DNA of 64,000 nucleotides from Haloactinospora alba (GCF_006717075.1 NZ_VFQC01000001.1:3457501-3521500); one strand, 5' to 3'. Shown: positions 9,526 through 18,146, counted from the first letter of the stretch. The notes: generated by a model from the letters alone, not told the origin. Numbers and translations: made by a program.

Positions 9526-10797
9526 CTACAGGCCCAGCGTGTTCGTGACCTGACCCACGGGGTTGGTCGCCCCGGAAGGCATGTTCTCGGCGGCCTCCTG
9601 CGGCACGCCGGACAGCTCGCTCGGGGCGGCGGACTCGGCGGTGTCCTGCGCGGCACCACTCTCGGAAAGCCCCGTGTCCAGGTCCACCGTCTCGTCCACC
9701 GAGGGCGCGGGGAGCTCGTTGGTCAGCTCCAGGGTCTCCCCGGCCGGGGCCTCGGGCAGCTGCTCGCCCGTGTTCAGGGTGTCGTCCACGGGGGTGTCGG
9801 GGAGCTCGTTGGTCAGCTCCTGCGCCTCACCGGTGGGAGCCGTCTGGGACTCCCGCTCCACCCCGCTCGTGTCCTCGGCCGCCATGCCGGTGCTGTGGGA
9901 CTTCGCTCCCTCGCTCACGATGGCGCCGGTGTCCTCGGCGGCCGCGCCCGCGACACCGCCCACGGCGCCGATGGCGTTGCCCGAGGCGTTCACCGGAACG
10001 TCCAGGTCCACGACGGCCTGGTTGCCGCCGAGCAGCGACCCGTTGCCGGAGGTGGAGATGTCGTCGCCGTGGCCGTGGCCCGCGGTCTGGTGCAGCACCG
10101 GGCCGGCGTCCACACTGTCGGTCTGCGCGTGCAGCGGTTCCGCGACCTCGCTCGCGCGGTCCAGCAGCGAGCCGGTGGTCGGCGCCGCCTGCGCGTGGCG
10201 CGCGTGCCCGCCGGAGGTGCCGCCCTCCTTCACCAGCGCGCCGGTGTCCTCGGCGGCCGCGCCCGCGACACCGCCGACAGCGCCGATGGCGTTGCCCGAG
10301 GCGTTCACCGGAACGTCCAGGTCACCAACGAGCTGGTTGCCGCCCACGGCGGAACCGTTGCCGGAGGTGGAGATGTCGTCGCCGTGGCCGCCCTCGATGA
10401 CGGCGGCGCCGCTGTGCTCGGCGGCCGCGCCGGCGGTGCCCAGCACCGCGCCGACGGAGTTGCCGGTGACGTTCACCGGGACATCCCCGTCGAGGACGGC
10501 CTGGTTGCCGCCGACCAGCGAGCCGTTGCCGCTAGTGGAGATGTCGCCGTTCTTGTCGTGCACCACGGCACCGGTGTGGTCGGCCTTGGCTCCGGCGATG
10601 CCGCCGACGGCGCCGATGGCGTTACCGGAGAGGTTCACCGGAACGTCGGCGTTGGCGACGAGCTGGTTGCCGCCCAGCACCGACCCGTTGCCCGAGGTGC
10701 TCGGGTGGCTGTCGGCGAACGAGACGCCGGCGCCGAGCGCCACGAATCCGGCTGTCAGCAGCGCGGTATGTGCCGAAGTGCGCACCCACTTGCGCAT
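9526..10797 (-). CDS. Secreted multi-chaplin protein, four chaplin domains, no cysteine
   Basis: A 423-residue exported protein. ATG at 10797 follows a GAGGAC ribosome site and opens a signal peptide (residues 1-28, ending GVSFA). Four chaplin (DUF320-type) domains start at about residues 33, 87, 143 and 248, each with STSGNGS, GGNQ, DVPVN, SGNAIGAVGG-like and AGA segments. The two Cys positions of classical chaplins are replaced by Ser/Ala/Thr, and no Cys occurs anywhere in the protein. The last 125 residues are an acidic Pro/Thr-rich tail with imperfect ELTNELP repeats. There is no LPXTG or membrane anchor. Chaplins self-assemble into amyloid-like hydrophobic coats on aerial hyphae and spores. 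Secretion without wall anchoring is inferred. Confidence 0.85.
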   Translation of the reverse strand: MRKWVRTSAHTALLTAGFVALGAGVSFADSHPSTSGNGSVLGGNQLVANADVPVNLSGNAIGAVGGIAGAKADHTGAVVHDKNGDISTSGNGSLVGGNQAVLDGDVPVNVTGNSVGAVLGTAGAAAEHSGAAVIEGGHGDDISTSGNGSAVGGNQLVGDLDVPVNASGNAIGAVGGVAGAAAEDTGALVKEGGTSGGHARHAQAAPTTGSLLDRASEVAEPLHAQTDSVDAGPVLHQTAGHGHGDDISTSGNGSLLGGNQAVVDLDVPVNASGNAIGAVGGVAGAAAEDTGAIVSEGAKSHSTGMAAEDTSGVERESQTAPTGEAQELTNELPDTPVDDTLNTGEQLPEAPAGETLELTNELPAPSVDETVDLDTGLSESGAAQDTAESAAPSELSGVPQEAAENMPSGATNPVGQVTNTLGL

Positions 10798-11000
10798 GTG
10801 AAGGTCCTCTCGAACGAAATTCGCGGATGAGATGAAATGAACCAACCCCCGAGGGCTCCTGCGCTCCTGGAGGGAGCGCGGACCTCCGTGGCCTGGCTGC
10901 CATCCCGCCGCCCCGTATCTGGCCGAGTACGGGCCCGCCGGATGCGGTGGGGGGCACGCAGCGTGTCCCGCCGGATGCGGGAACGTGGCGCACGCCCGGT

Positions 11001-11028
11001 CAGCCCCGCTCTGGATGAGCGGGGGCTG
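11001..11028. terminator. Hairpin upstream of the four-domain chaplin
   Basis: CAGCCCCGCT pairs with AGCGGGGGCTG around a short loop. It is the second of two GC-rich hairpins in the 309-bp gap (10798-11106) between the chaplin genes. It may attenuate or end read-through from the LPXTG chaplin. No other gene is visible in this gap. Confidence 0.5.
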
Positions 11029-11072
11029 GCGTGAATCCCGCCGCACGGCTGCCGCGCCGCGGGACTCGCGCC

Positions 11073-11098
11073 AGCCCCCGACACGCGGGTCGGGGGCT
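11073..11098 (-). terminator. Terminator of the LPXTG chaplin gene
   Basis: A 10-bp stem AGCCCCCGAC/GTCGGGGGCT with loop acgcgg starts 9 bp past the minus-strand stop of the LPXTG chaplin gene. Confidence 0.7.
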
Positions 11099-11106
11099 GC
11101 GTGGGA

Positions 11107-11838
11107 TTACCCCTCGGCGCGGGCCTTGCGGAACCTGCTCAGCGCGATCGCGCCGGCTCCGGCGAGGACGGCCGCCAGGGCGGCGCCGACCATCGCCAGC
11201 GCGTTGGCGCCGGTGGTGGGCAGGCTGTCGTCGTCACTCTGGTTCACCGCGGGCTCGGTATCCGCGGAAGGGGACTCCTCGGGCTTTTCCTCGGACGGGG
11301 CTTCCGTGGTTGGGGAGGGGTCGGGTTCACTGTCGTCCTCCTCCGGCGGCGCGGTCGGGTCCTCGGGGGTGGGCTCCGGTGTGGGGTCGGGGTTCTCCTT
11401 GTCGCCGTCCTCGGGCGGGTTGTGGGGTTCGGTGCCGTCCGGGCCGTCCTCGTCGACCTCGGCGCCGCTGTCCTCGCAGTCGGCACCGGCGTTGCCGGCG
11501 ACGCCGACCGCGTTGCCGCAGCCGTTCACGGGGACGTCCGCGTCGGCGTCCGCCTGGTTGCCGCCGACGATCGAGCCGTCGCCGCTCGTGCTGGTGTCCC
11601 CCGAGTCGCCCTCCTCGACCTTGGCGCCGCTGTCCTCGCACTTGGCGCCGGCCACACCCAGCACCGCGACCGCGTTGCCGCAGAGGTTCACGGGGACGTC
11701 CGCGTCAGCGTCCACCTGGTTACCGCCGCCGATCGACCCGTTCCCGCTCGTGCTGGTGTCGGCGTGGGCGAGGGGGGCGGTGGAGAGGACCCCGGCTGCC
11801 GCGAGGGCCGCGAGTGTTCCTACGGACGTTTTCGACAT
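11107..11838 (-). CDS. Cell-wall-anchored long chaplin (LPXTG), two chaplin domains
   Basis: A 243-residue surface protein with signal peptide 1-26 (APLAHA). Two chaplin domains lie at about 28-73 and 81-126, each with a cysteine pair (Cys53/67 and Cys107/121) expected to form a disulfide. An acidic Pro/Glu/Asp-rich spacer spans about 128-204. It ends with a sortase signal, LPTTG at 206-210, a hydrophobic segment and a basic RFRKARAEG tail. This is the architecture of the long chaplins ChpA-C of Streptomyces. No sortase gene lies in the window. A GGAAGGAG ribosome site precedes ATG at 11838. Confidence 0.9.
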   Translation of the reverse strand: MSKTSVGTLAALAAAGVLSTAPLAHADTSTSGNGSIGGGNQVDADADVPVNLCGNAVAVLGVAGAKCEDSGAKVEEGDSGDTSTSGDGSIVGGNQADADADVPVNGCGNAVGVAGNAGADCEDSGAEVDEDGPDGTEPHNPPEDGDKENPDPTPEPTPEDPTAPPEEDDSEPDPSPTTEAPSEEKPEESPSADTEPAVNQSDDDSLPTTGANALAMVGAALAAVLAGAGAIALSRFRKARAEG

Positions 11839-11851
11839 GACGTCTCCTTCC

Positions 11852-11877
11852 GGATTTCAGAATTGGATTTCGGAATT
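11852..11877. repeat. 13-bp tandem repeat in the leader of the LPXTG chaplin
   Basis: GGATTTCAGAATT and GGATTTCGGAATT lie end to end directly upstream of the ribosome site on the minus strand. The AT-rich pair stands out against its surroundings and could be an operator or mRNA element. No binding protein can be named. Confidence 0.55.
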
Positions 11878-12024
11878 ACGTGGAGTGAGGTTCGACATTG
11901 CGACATGTCAGCAGGAAGAGTGACTGACTAGGTGCGCTGTGTGTCCAGACGGGGTGTCACTCGCGCGTCTCGGGCGCGGAAAGGCCCGCGTTCAGCCGCT
12001 TCGTCGCTGACAGTGCGGAAAGGG

Positions 12025-12975
12025 CTAGTCGGGCGAGAACGAGGGGTCGTCCGCCGCGTCGCGGACGGCCGGGTGCACCGCGCCGGGCAGCGCGACGCGC
12101 TGGGCGTTCAGGCGCGGGAACTCCTGCTGGCTGCGCAGGAAACCGGCCGGTGCCGGCGCCCCGGGCGCGGACACCGTGCCGGTGGTCTCGGACGTGTCGT
12201 GCCAGCCCTGGCGGTCCGGTTGTCCGGAGCCGTCGTCGTGGCCGGCGTCCTTCTGCTGTTGCGGGGCCGGGTCAGCGCCGGCGCCGCGGTCCGTACCGAA
12301 CGCCCCTCCCGCGTCCGGTGCGGACGGGGTCGGCTGCGCCTCCTCCGGTTCTTGCTGCTCGGAGTCCCGGTCGGAGTCCTGTTCCCGATCCCGCTGCGCG
12401 TCCGCCTCCTCGGCGGCCTCGGTGGCCCCCTCGGCACCATCGGTGCGGGGTTCCGGCTCGGCGGAGCGCTCGACGGTCCGTTCCAGGCCGTCGTTGATGT
12501 CGGAGACCGGCTCGGAGACCAGGGAGGAGTCGCCCAGCGACACGTCCCCGAGGGAATTCTCCTCCGCGGAGAGTTCCCCGTCGCCTCCCACGGTCCGCGA
12601 GACGGCCTCGTGCGCGCGCCGCCCGGTCTCCTCGAGCGCGTCGCGCGCCGACACGTCGGTTCCCTCGTCGATTCCGGACAGGAGGTTCTCGCCACCGTCC
12701 GCGGGAACGGGTGCGGCATCGTGCCCGCCGGGGCCCTCCGCCGTCGTGTCCGTGGCGGTGTCGGCACCAGCGGCGTCCCCCGCGGCGTCCACAGCAGTGG
12801 ACACCTCGGGAAGGTCCGGCTCGGCGGCGCCCTCGGCCGCTGCGAGCGCGGCCCCTCCCAGGAGCCAGCCGGTGACCGTCAGTCCCACCAGGAGGAGCGT
12901 GCGGCGGAGAGTGTCGTCCATGGCACGGCAGACCGCATGGCTGAGGGATTCCCCCCGCCGGTCTGCGAACGCCAT
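12025..12975 (-). CDS. Secreted acidic protein of unknown function in the chaplin locus
   Basis: 316 residues from ATG at 12975, preceded by GAGAGGGG; a later Met begins MDDTLRRT at 12921. The hydrophobic stretch LLLVGLTVTGWLLGGAALAAA is a signal peptide or anchor. The mature part is Asp/Glu/Ala-rich, low in hydrophobic residues and without Cys, with a charged tract (RDREQDSDRDSEQQEPEEA) in the middle and a short conserved-looking end, VRDAADDPSFSPD. I recognise no domain. Its place between the LPXTG chaplin and the M20 peptidase suggests a cell-surface role. Confidence 0.6.
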   Translation of the reverse strand: MAFADRRGESLSHAVCRAMDDTLRRTLLLVGLTVTGWLLGGAALAAAEGAAEPDLPEVSTAVDAAGDAAGADTATDTTAEGPGGHDAAPVPADGGENLLSGIDEGTDVSARDALEETGRRAHEAVSRTVGGDGELSAEENSLGDVSLGDSSLVSEPVSDINDGLERTVERSAEPEPRTDGAEGATEAAEEADAQRDREQDSDRDSEQQEPEEAQPTPSAPDAGGAFGTDRGAGADPAPQQQKDAGHDDGSGQPDRQGWHDTSETTGTVSAPGAPAPAGFLRSQQEFPRLNAQRVALPGAVHPAVRDAADDPSFSPD

Positions 12976-13140
12976 GATCGCCCCTCTCCGACACAGCCGC
13001 GTGGCACGGTCAGCCGCTTCGGTCGGCCGCTCACGCAGCACAACCTCTGCAAACTGAGAGTAACAGTAACACCACCCCACGCAACATGTACGGCAAAACG
13101 CGGGGAGCGTCGGTGTGTTTTTCGCTCCGGGGCCGGAGCT

Positions 13141-13172
13141 GCCGCCCGGGGAGCCCTCTCACACCGGGCGGC
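13141..13172 (-). terminator. Terminator of the M20 peptidase gene
   Basis: A 9-bp stem GCCGCCCGG/CCGGGCGGC with a 14-nt loop lies about 20 bp past the minus-strand stop at 13192. Confidence 0.6.
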
Positions 13173-13191
13173 GGCACCGGCCGGCCGCGGG

Positions 13192-14514
13192 TCAGCTCAT
13201 GCCGAGGAAACGGTCCAGCACCCGGGTGCCGAACCGCAGGCCGTCCACCGGAACCCGCTCGTCCACCCCGTGGAACATCCCGGCGAAGTTGAGCTCCGGC
13301 GGCAGCTGCAGCGGCGCGAAACCGTAGTTGCGGATGCCCAGCCTCTGGAAACTCTTCGCGTCGGTGCCGCCGGACATGCAGTAGGGCACCGCCCGCGCGC
13401 CCGGGTCCTCCGCCCGCAGGGCCCCACCCATGGCGTTGACGAGCCCGCCCTCGAAGTCGGTCTCCACCGAGGGGAGGTGGTGGATGAACTCCCGCGACAC
13501 GTTCGGCCCCAGCAGCCGGTCGATCTCGGCGAAGTACTCATCGCCCATACCCGGCAGGAACCGGCCGTCCACCTGGGCGCTGGCCGCGCCGGGGATGACG
13601 TTGGCCTTGTAGCCGCCGTCCAGGACGGAGGGGTTGGCGGTGTGGCGCAGCGTGGCGCCGATCATGCTGGCGATCGGTCCCAGCCGGGCGACGGTCGCCT
13701 CGGCGTCGTCCTCCCGGAACTCGATACCGAACGCGTCGCACACCTCCTCCAGGAACGTCCGCACCGTCTTGGTGAGGCGCACCGGGAACTCGTGGCGGCC
13801 CAGCCTGGATACCGCCTCCGCCAGCTCGGTGACGGCGTTGTCGTCGTTGACCATCGACCCGTGCCCCGCCGTGCCGCGTGCGGTCAGCCGCATCCAGGCG
13901 ATGCCCTTCTCCGCGGTCTCCACGAGGTACAGCCGCCGGTTCTCCGACACGGTGAAACTGAACCCGCCGACCTCGCTGATGGCCTCGCTGCAGTCGGCGA
14001 ACAGTTCGGGGTGCTGGTCCACCAGCCACTGGGCTCCCCAGGAGCCGCCCGCCTCCTCGTCCGCCAGGAACGCCACGACGATGTCCCGCGGCGGGAGACG
14101 GCCCTCCCGCATGCGCTGCCGCAGCACCGCGAGCGTCATGGCGTCCATGTCCTTCATGTCGATGGCGCCGCGCCCCCACAGGCAGCCGTCGGCGATCTCG
14201 CCCGCGAACGGCGCGTGGGTCCAGTCGGCGGCGTCGGCCGGAACCACGTCCAGGTGGCCGTGGACCAGCAGCGGCGCGCGGCTGGGGTCGGCGCCCGCCA
14301 CGCGGGCGACCACGCTGCTCCGGCCCGGGTGGGACTCGTAGATCGCCGGTTCGATCCCGACCTCGTCCAGCTTCTCGGCCACGTACTCGGCCGCCGGGCG
14401 TTCGCCGGGGCCGGAGTGGTCGCCGTAGTTGGACGTGTCGATGGTGATCAGGTCTCGGCACAGGTCGACGACCTCGGCTTCGGCCGGGCTCAACCGCTCG
14501 CTCCCGTCGGCCAT
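13192..14514 (-). CDS. M20/M25/M40-family zinc metallopeptidase
   Basis: A 440-residue cytosolic peptidase or amidohydrolase. The family's two-zinc site is visible: HGHLDVVP (His and catalytic Asp), bridging Asp in WGRGAIDMKDM, the general-base and ligand pair DEEAGG, and the C-terminal His in GMFHGVDERV. The lid/dimerisation domain carries RLTARGTAGHGS. Members include dipeptidases and acyl-amino-acid deacylases; the substrate cannot be read from sequence. The start MADGSERLSP fits the family length. Confidence 0.9.
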   Translation of the reverse strand: MADGSERLSPAEAEVVDLCRDLITIDTSNYGDHSGPGERPAAEYVAEKLDEVGIEPAIYESHPGRSSVVARVAGADPSRAPLLVHGHLDVVPADAADWTHAPFAGEIADGCLWGRGAIDMKDMDAMTLAVLRQRMREGRLPPRDIVVAFLADEEAGGSWGAQWLVDQHPELFADCSEAISEVGGFSFTVSENRRLYLVETAEKGIAWMRLTARGTAGHGSMVNDDNAVTELAEAVSRLGRHEFPVRLTKTVRTFLEEVCDAFGIEFREDDAEATVARLGPIASMIGATLRHTANPSVLDGGYKANVIPGAASAQVDGRFLPGMGDEYFAEIDRLLGPNVSREFIHHLPSVETDFEGGLVNAMGGALRAEDPGARAVPYCMSGGTDAKSFQRLGIRNYGFAPLQLPPELNFAGMFHGVDERVPVDGLRFGTRVLDRFLGMS

Positions 14515-14650
14515 GGAGCAGCTCCTCTCGGGGGTCGGCGCGTCGTTGGCGGGCCCCCATGATCCCGCCCGGAGGAAAACGATGCACGCTCACCCTCATA
14601 CTTTTGCTACAGTTAACCGTGTTCGGCGCGATGCGCCGAGCGGATACTAC

Positions 14651-14738
14651 GTCCGGATGGCGGAAACGGTAGACGCGCTAGCTTGAGGTGCTAGTGCCCG
14701 GATAGGGCATGGGGGTTCAAGTCCCCCTCCGGACACCA
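14651..14738 (+). tRNA. tRNA-Leu (anticodon GAG)
   Basis: Acceptor stem GTCCGGA/TCCGGAC, a long variable arm (tgcccggatagggca) typical of class II tRNAs, anticodon loop TTGAGGT giving GAG, T loop GGTTCAAGTCC, and an encoded CCA at 14736-14738. Confidence 0.95.
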
Positions 14739-14790
14739 GGCGACCGGCTTTGCCGTAGGTCAGAGACCTGAGGCGGGGCCGCGGGAACAG

Positions 14791-14840
14791 GGCCGCATTT
14801 GAGCCAGTACGCATTCAGTACACATGGCTCAGGTGCGGCC
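14791..14840 (+). terminator. Long hairpin terminating tRNA-Leu
   Basis: GGCCGCA and GAGCCA pair with TGGCTC and TGCGGCC, with an inner GTAC/GTAC stem. The T-rich run gttctttgttt follows immediately, giving a good intrinsic terminator. Confidence 0.75.
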
Positions 14841-14921
14841 GTTCTTTGTTTCGCCTCCCCGTTCCCGCGCGGTAAGGGCGGAAACGGCGCTCCCGCCCCG
14901 CTCTCTTCCGGCTCCGCCCGC

Positions 14922-15749
14922 TCAGTCGGCGGCGCCGGGTTTGCGGCCGACGCCGCAGCGGCTCGCCGAGGCTCCGGGAGTGAGTGTTCCGACGCCGGCG
15001 GGGTCGGGCCGCCACTGCGGACAGGGGACGACACCGGGAGCGACGGGCTCCACTCCGCGGAAGAACGCCGCGATCCGCTCGGGACTGCGCGCCCGGTACG
15101 GCAGCGGGACGGACTCGTTGTACGACTCCAGTGCCTCGTTCGCGGCGGGTTCGGTGTCGGTCCCGTCCCACACCGCCAGGTAGCTGCCGCCCGGAAGTTC
15201 TCCCAGCAGCCCGTCCACGACCGGGTGGACCTCCTCGTCGGGGACGTGGCCGAGGACGCCCATGAGCATCAGCGCGACCGGTCGGGTGAGGTCCAACCGC
15301 CGGCGGGCGGCCCCGATGATGGCCGCGGGGTCGCGCAGGTCGGCGTGGATGTAGTCGGTGCTGCCCTCCTCAGTGCCGACCAGCAGGGCGTTGGCGTGGG
15401 CCAGCACCAGCGGGTCGTTGTCCACGTAGACGACGCGGGACTCCGGCGCCACGGCCTGGGCGACCTCGTGGGTGTTGTTCACGGTGGGCATGCCCGATCC
15501 GATGTCCAGGAACTGGCGCACCCCGGCCTCACCGGCCAGGTAACGCACCGCGCGCCCCAGGAACGCCCGCCCCTGGCGGGCGTAGTCCCGGATGCCGGGG
15601 AAGCGCGCGCGGAACTCGTCGGCGACCTCGCGGTCGGCGGCGTAATTGTCCTTCCCGCCGAGCCAGTGGTTCCAGATCCGCGCCGAGTGCGGCACGGTCG
15701 CGTCAACCGGCGGTGGCACCGGAGGGCCGACGGGGGCGGCGTCGCTCAT
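14922..15749 (-). CDS. SAM-dependent methyltransferase, DUF574/Methyltransf_19 family
   Basis: 275 residues from ATG at 15749. The family signature runs HSARIWNHWLGGKDNYAADRE near the N-terminus, then a Rossmann fold with FLDIGSGMPT (SAM loop), VVYVDNDPLVLAHA and YIHADLRDP. Members are abundant in actinomycetes, often several per genome, and are mostly uncharacterised. The C-terminal ~25 residues after GTLTPG are low-complexity. No clear partner gene lies next to it. Confidence 0.85.
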   Translation of the reverse strand: MSDAAPVGPPVPPPVDATVPHSARIWNHWLGGKDNYAADREVADEFRARFPGIRDYARQGRAFLGRAVRYLAGEAGVRQFLDIGSGMPTVNNTHEVAQAVAPESRVVYVDNDPLVLAHANALLVGTEEGSTDYIHADLRDPAAIIGAARRRLDLTRPVALMLMGVLGHVPDEEVHPVVDGLLGELPGGSYLAVWDGTDTEPAANEALESYNESVPLPYRARSPERIAAFFRGVEPVAPGVVPCPQWRPDPAGVGTLTPGASASRCGVGRKPGAAD

Positions 15750-15904
15750 GGGTTCGGGGCCCTTCACCGAGGGGGTGACCGAACGTGGCACGTCCGGCAC
15801 GGTCGCGTGGCACAGCCTTCCGAACCGGCAGCGCGATGGTCAACCGGTCCCCGCCCCGGTGGCCGGTACCGGCCACATCCCCTGCGGCGCGGGACGTACG
15901 GGAA

Positions 15905-16522
15905 TCACGAGGTGAGGACGCGCACCCCGAAGAGGACGAGCACCCCTCCCGCGAGCTGCTCCATCCGCTGGGTGACGGCGGGGCGGCGCAACCACCGGGC
16001 GAGACCGCTCGCGGCGGTGATGACGAGGGCGAGCCACATCGCGGTCTCCACCACGTACACGGCACCCAGCGCCAGCGACGCTGCGCCTGCGGACATCCCG
16101 TCCGGCACGAACGCCGGCAGGAAGGTGACGAAGAAGACGCCGATCTTCGGGTTCAGCAGGTTGGTCGTCGCCCCGGTCGCGTAGGAGCGCAGCGCGGCAG
16201 CGGCAGCGCCGCCGCTGCCGGTGTCCTCGACGGCGGGTTCCCGCTTCGCGAGCAGGCCGCGGACACCGAGGTAGAGGAGGTAGCACGCTCCCGCGACGCG
16301 CAGCACGGTGTAGGCGGCCTCGCTCGCCTGGAGCACGGCGGCGATACCGAGGGCGGCGGCGCCCGCCCAGACGGAGAGGCCGGTGAGGATGCCGAGCGTC
16401 GTGGCGGTTCCGGCCCGCCAGCCGCTGTTCACGGTGCTGCGCAGCACGAGGGTGCTGTCCGGGCCCGGAGTGACGACGAGCAGCCCGGCAGCCGCGACGA
16501 ACGACAGCAGCAGGTACGCCAT
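15905..16522 (-). CDS. LysE/RhtB-family amino-acid exporter
   Basis: A 205-residue integral membrane protein with about six hydrophobic segments. Family marks are VVTPGPDSTLVL near residue 18, a run of small residues in helices 2-3, and the NPKIGVFFVTFLPAFV motif before helix 4. These exporters remove basic or neutral amino acids and derivatives. The substrate is not predictable here, and no LysG-like regulator is adjacent. Confidence 0.88.
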   Translation of the reverse strand: MAYLLLSFVAAAGLLVVTPGPDSTLVLRSTVNSGWRAGTATTLGILTGLSVWAGAAALGIAAVLQASEAAYTVLRVAGACYLLYLGVRGLLAKREPAVEDTGSGGAAAAALRSYATGATTNLLNPKIGVFFVTFLPAFVPDGMSAGAASLALGAVYVVETAMWLALVITAASGLARWLRRPAVTQRMEQLAGGVLVLFGVRVLTS

Positions 16523-16559
16523 CCGGGGAACGTAGCATCCGGGGCACCCGCGGCCTCCG

Positions 16560-17018
16560 CTACCGGAGGGGTAGCCGGGCCCCGCTCTCCTCCTCGGAGC
16601 GGGGGCCGAGGATGCGGCGCTCCGCCTCGGTTATGGGCACATCGTTGATGCTTGCCTCCCGGCGGGACATGAGCCCGTTGTCGGCGAACTCCCACATCTC
16701 GTTGCCGTAGCTGCGCCACCACTGGCCCGTGCTGTCGTGGCACTCGTACTGGAAGCGCACCGCGATCCGGTTGCCGTGCACCGCCCACAGCTCCTTGCGC
16801 AGGGTGTAGTCCAGCTCGCGCTGCCACTTCCGCCGCAGGAAGGCGACGATCTCCTCGCGTCCGGTGACGAACTGGTCCCGGTTACGCCACACCGAGTCCT
16901 CGGTGTAGGCCGAGGCGACCCGCTGCGGGTCGGTCGTGTTCCACGCGTCCTCGGCGGCCCGCACCTTCTGCTGGGCCGTGTCCCATGTGAAGGGGGGAAG
17001 CGGTGGTCGTGCGGTCAT
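16560..17018 (-). CDS. DUF1348 / nuclear-transport-factor-2-like protein
   Basis: 152 residues, start ATG at 17018 behind GGGAGGA. It has the small cone fold of SnoaL/NTF2-like proteins; DUF1348 marks are [41 protein letters not shown] and the [24 protein letters not shown] core. The biochemical role is unknown. It is divergent from the TetR gene, and the shared intergenic region holds two operator-like palindromes, so it is probably the repressor's target. Confidence 0.85.
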   Translation of the reverse strand: MTARPPLPPFTWDTAQQKVRAAEDAWNTTDPQRVASAYTEDSVWRNRDQFVTGREEIVAFLRRKWQRELDYTLRKELWAVHGNRIAVRFQYECHDSTGQWWRSYGNEMWEFADNGLMSRREASINDVPITEAERRILGPRSEEESGARLPLR

Positions 17019-17036
17019 GACATCCTCCCACTGAAA

Positions 17037-17085
17037 GAGAACGGTCGTTCTCCAACTGGTGCTAGAATAGAGAACGGACGTTCTC
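17037..17085. promoter_or_regulatory. Twin TetR operators between DUF1348 and tetR genes
   Basis: Two near-identical 16-bp palindromes, GAGAACGGTCGTTCTC at 17037-17052 and GAGAACGGACGTTCTC at 17070-17085, have starts 33 bp apart, about three helical turns. TAGAAT at 17063-17068 is a possible -10 for tetR. Both divergent promoters would be covered by bound repressor. Confidence 0.75.
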
Positions 17086-17106
17086 GACAGCAAGCCGGGA
17101 GGTGCC

Positions 17107-17667
17107 GTGGACCGCGCCGAAGCCACAGAGCGGCTGCTCGACTCCGCGGAACGCCTGTTCTACACGCGTGGCGTGCGGGCGGTGGGTATGGACGAGATCC
17201 GCTCGGACTCCGGGGTCTCACTCAAACGCCTCTACCAGTGTTTCCCGTCCAAGGAGGAACTCGTACTCGCCTACCTGCGCCGCCGGGACGAGCGGTGGCG
17301 AGCGTCACTGGCCGCGGCGGTGACCGAACAGGCCTCCGGGGCTCGCGACCGGGTGCTCGCCGTCTTCGACTGGCTGCACGAGTGGTTCTCCCAGCCGGAC
17401 TTCCGCGGCTGCGCCTTCCTGAACTCCGCGGGAGAGCTCGGTCCGACCTCTCCCGCTGTGGTGCAGGCCGCCCGCCAGCACAAGGACGCTGTTCGGAGCT
17501 ACCTCGCCACCCTCGCCGCCGACGTTCCGGTACCCGACCCGCAGGAGACAGCGACCCAGCTGCACCTGCTGGTCGAGGGGGCCATCGCCTCAGCGGCGGT
17601 GACCGGGACCCCCGAACCGGCACGTCACGCCCGGCACGCGGCCGAGGCCGCACTCGCCCGTTCGTGA
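17107..17667 (+). CDS. TetR-family transcriptional regulator
   Basis: 186 residues from GTG at 17107, with a GGGAGG ribosome site just upstream. The N-terminal HTH reads [24 protein letters not shown] then [18 protein letters not shown]. The ligand domain has [14 protein letters not shown], as in repressors of NTF2-like and antibiotic-monooxygenase genes. It likely represses itself and the divergent DUF1348 gene through the two palindromes. The inducer is unknown. Confidence 0.9.
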   Translation: MDRAEATERLLDSAERLFYTRGVRAVGMDEIRSDSGVSLKRLYQCFPSKEELVLAYLRRRDERWRASLAAAVTEQASGARDRVLAVFDWLHEWFSQPDFRGCAFLNSAGELGPTSPAVVQAARQHKDAVRSYLATLAADVPVPDPQETATQLHLLVEGAIASAAVTGTPEPARHARHAAEAALARS

Positions 17668-17882
17668 CCCGGGACCGGACGGTCCCCGGAGGAGCAGCCG
17701 AACCGGCCGCGCCGTGCTCGGGAGCCCCGGGAGCCGTGGTTCCCCGGGCCGTGCGGCACGAGGACCTCCCACGGGGATCCGTGCTTTGTTATGGTCCCTC
17801 GCGTGGACCTGGTGACAACGCGCCGCGGCGGACGGCGCCCGGGCGGACCCCCACAGCACCCGACCCCTCCGGGACCGCGGAC

Positions 17883-18146
17883 GTGACGGGCAGGGAGACC
17901 GACCCCGCCGACCATCCGGACAAGGAGGTCCGTGAGGTTCTCCGGAAACTCGCGAAGGACGGGTGGCGGCTGACCAAGGAGGGGCACTGGGGAGCGCTGT
18001 ACTGCCCATGCGGCTGCCTGCGCATCCAGGTTCCCGGAACACCGGGAACCTCCTCCCGCGCCGCGCGGCGCATCGCGTGGAGCGCGCGGCGCTGCCCCCT
18101 ACCGCCGGACGACCCGCGGCGCCGGCCGAACGCTGCGGACGACTGA
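17883..18146 (+). CDS. Small HicA-like (dsRBD-fold) protein
   Basis: 87 residues from GTG at 17883; in-frame upstream GTGs exist, so the start is uncertain. The pattern EVREVLRKLAKDGW..TKEGHWGALYCPCGC..IQVPGTP resembles HicA toxins: an N-terminal helix, a strand with the conserved Gly-His, and a Val-Pro strand before a C-terminal helix (SSRAARRIAWSA). Two Cys pairs (CPCGC) are additional. HicA proteins are mRNA interferases. Whether this one is active is not shown. The HTH gene begins 152 bp downstream. Confidence 0.5.
   Translation: MTGRETDPADHPDKEVREVLRKLAKDGWRLTKEGHWGALYCPCGCLRIQVPGTPGTSSRAARRIAWSARRCPLPPDDPRRRPNAADD

Noticed and set aside
11932-14562. 876-codon plus-strand frame over the acidic protein and M20 genes
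   Set aside because: Antisense shadow. The M20 metal ligands are on the other strand.
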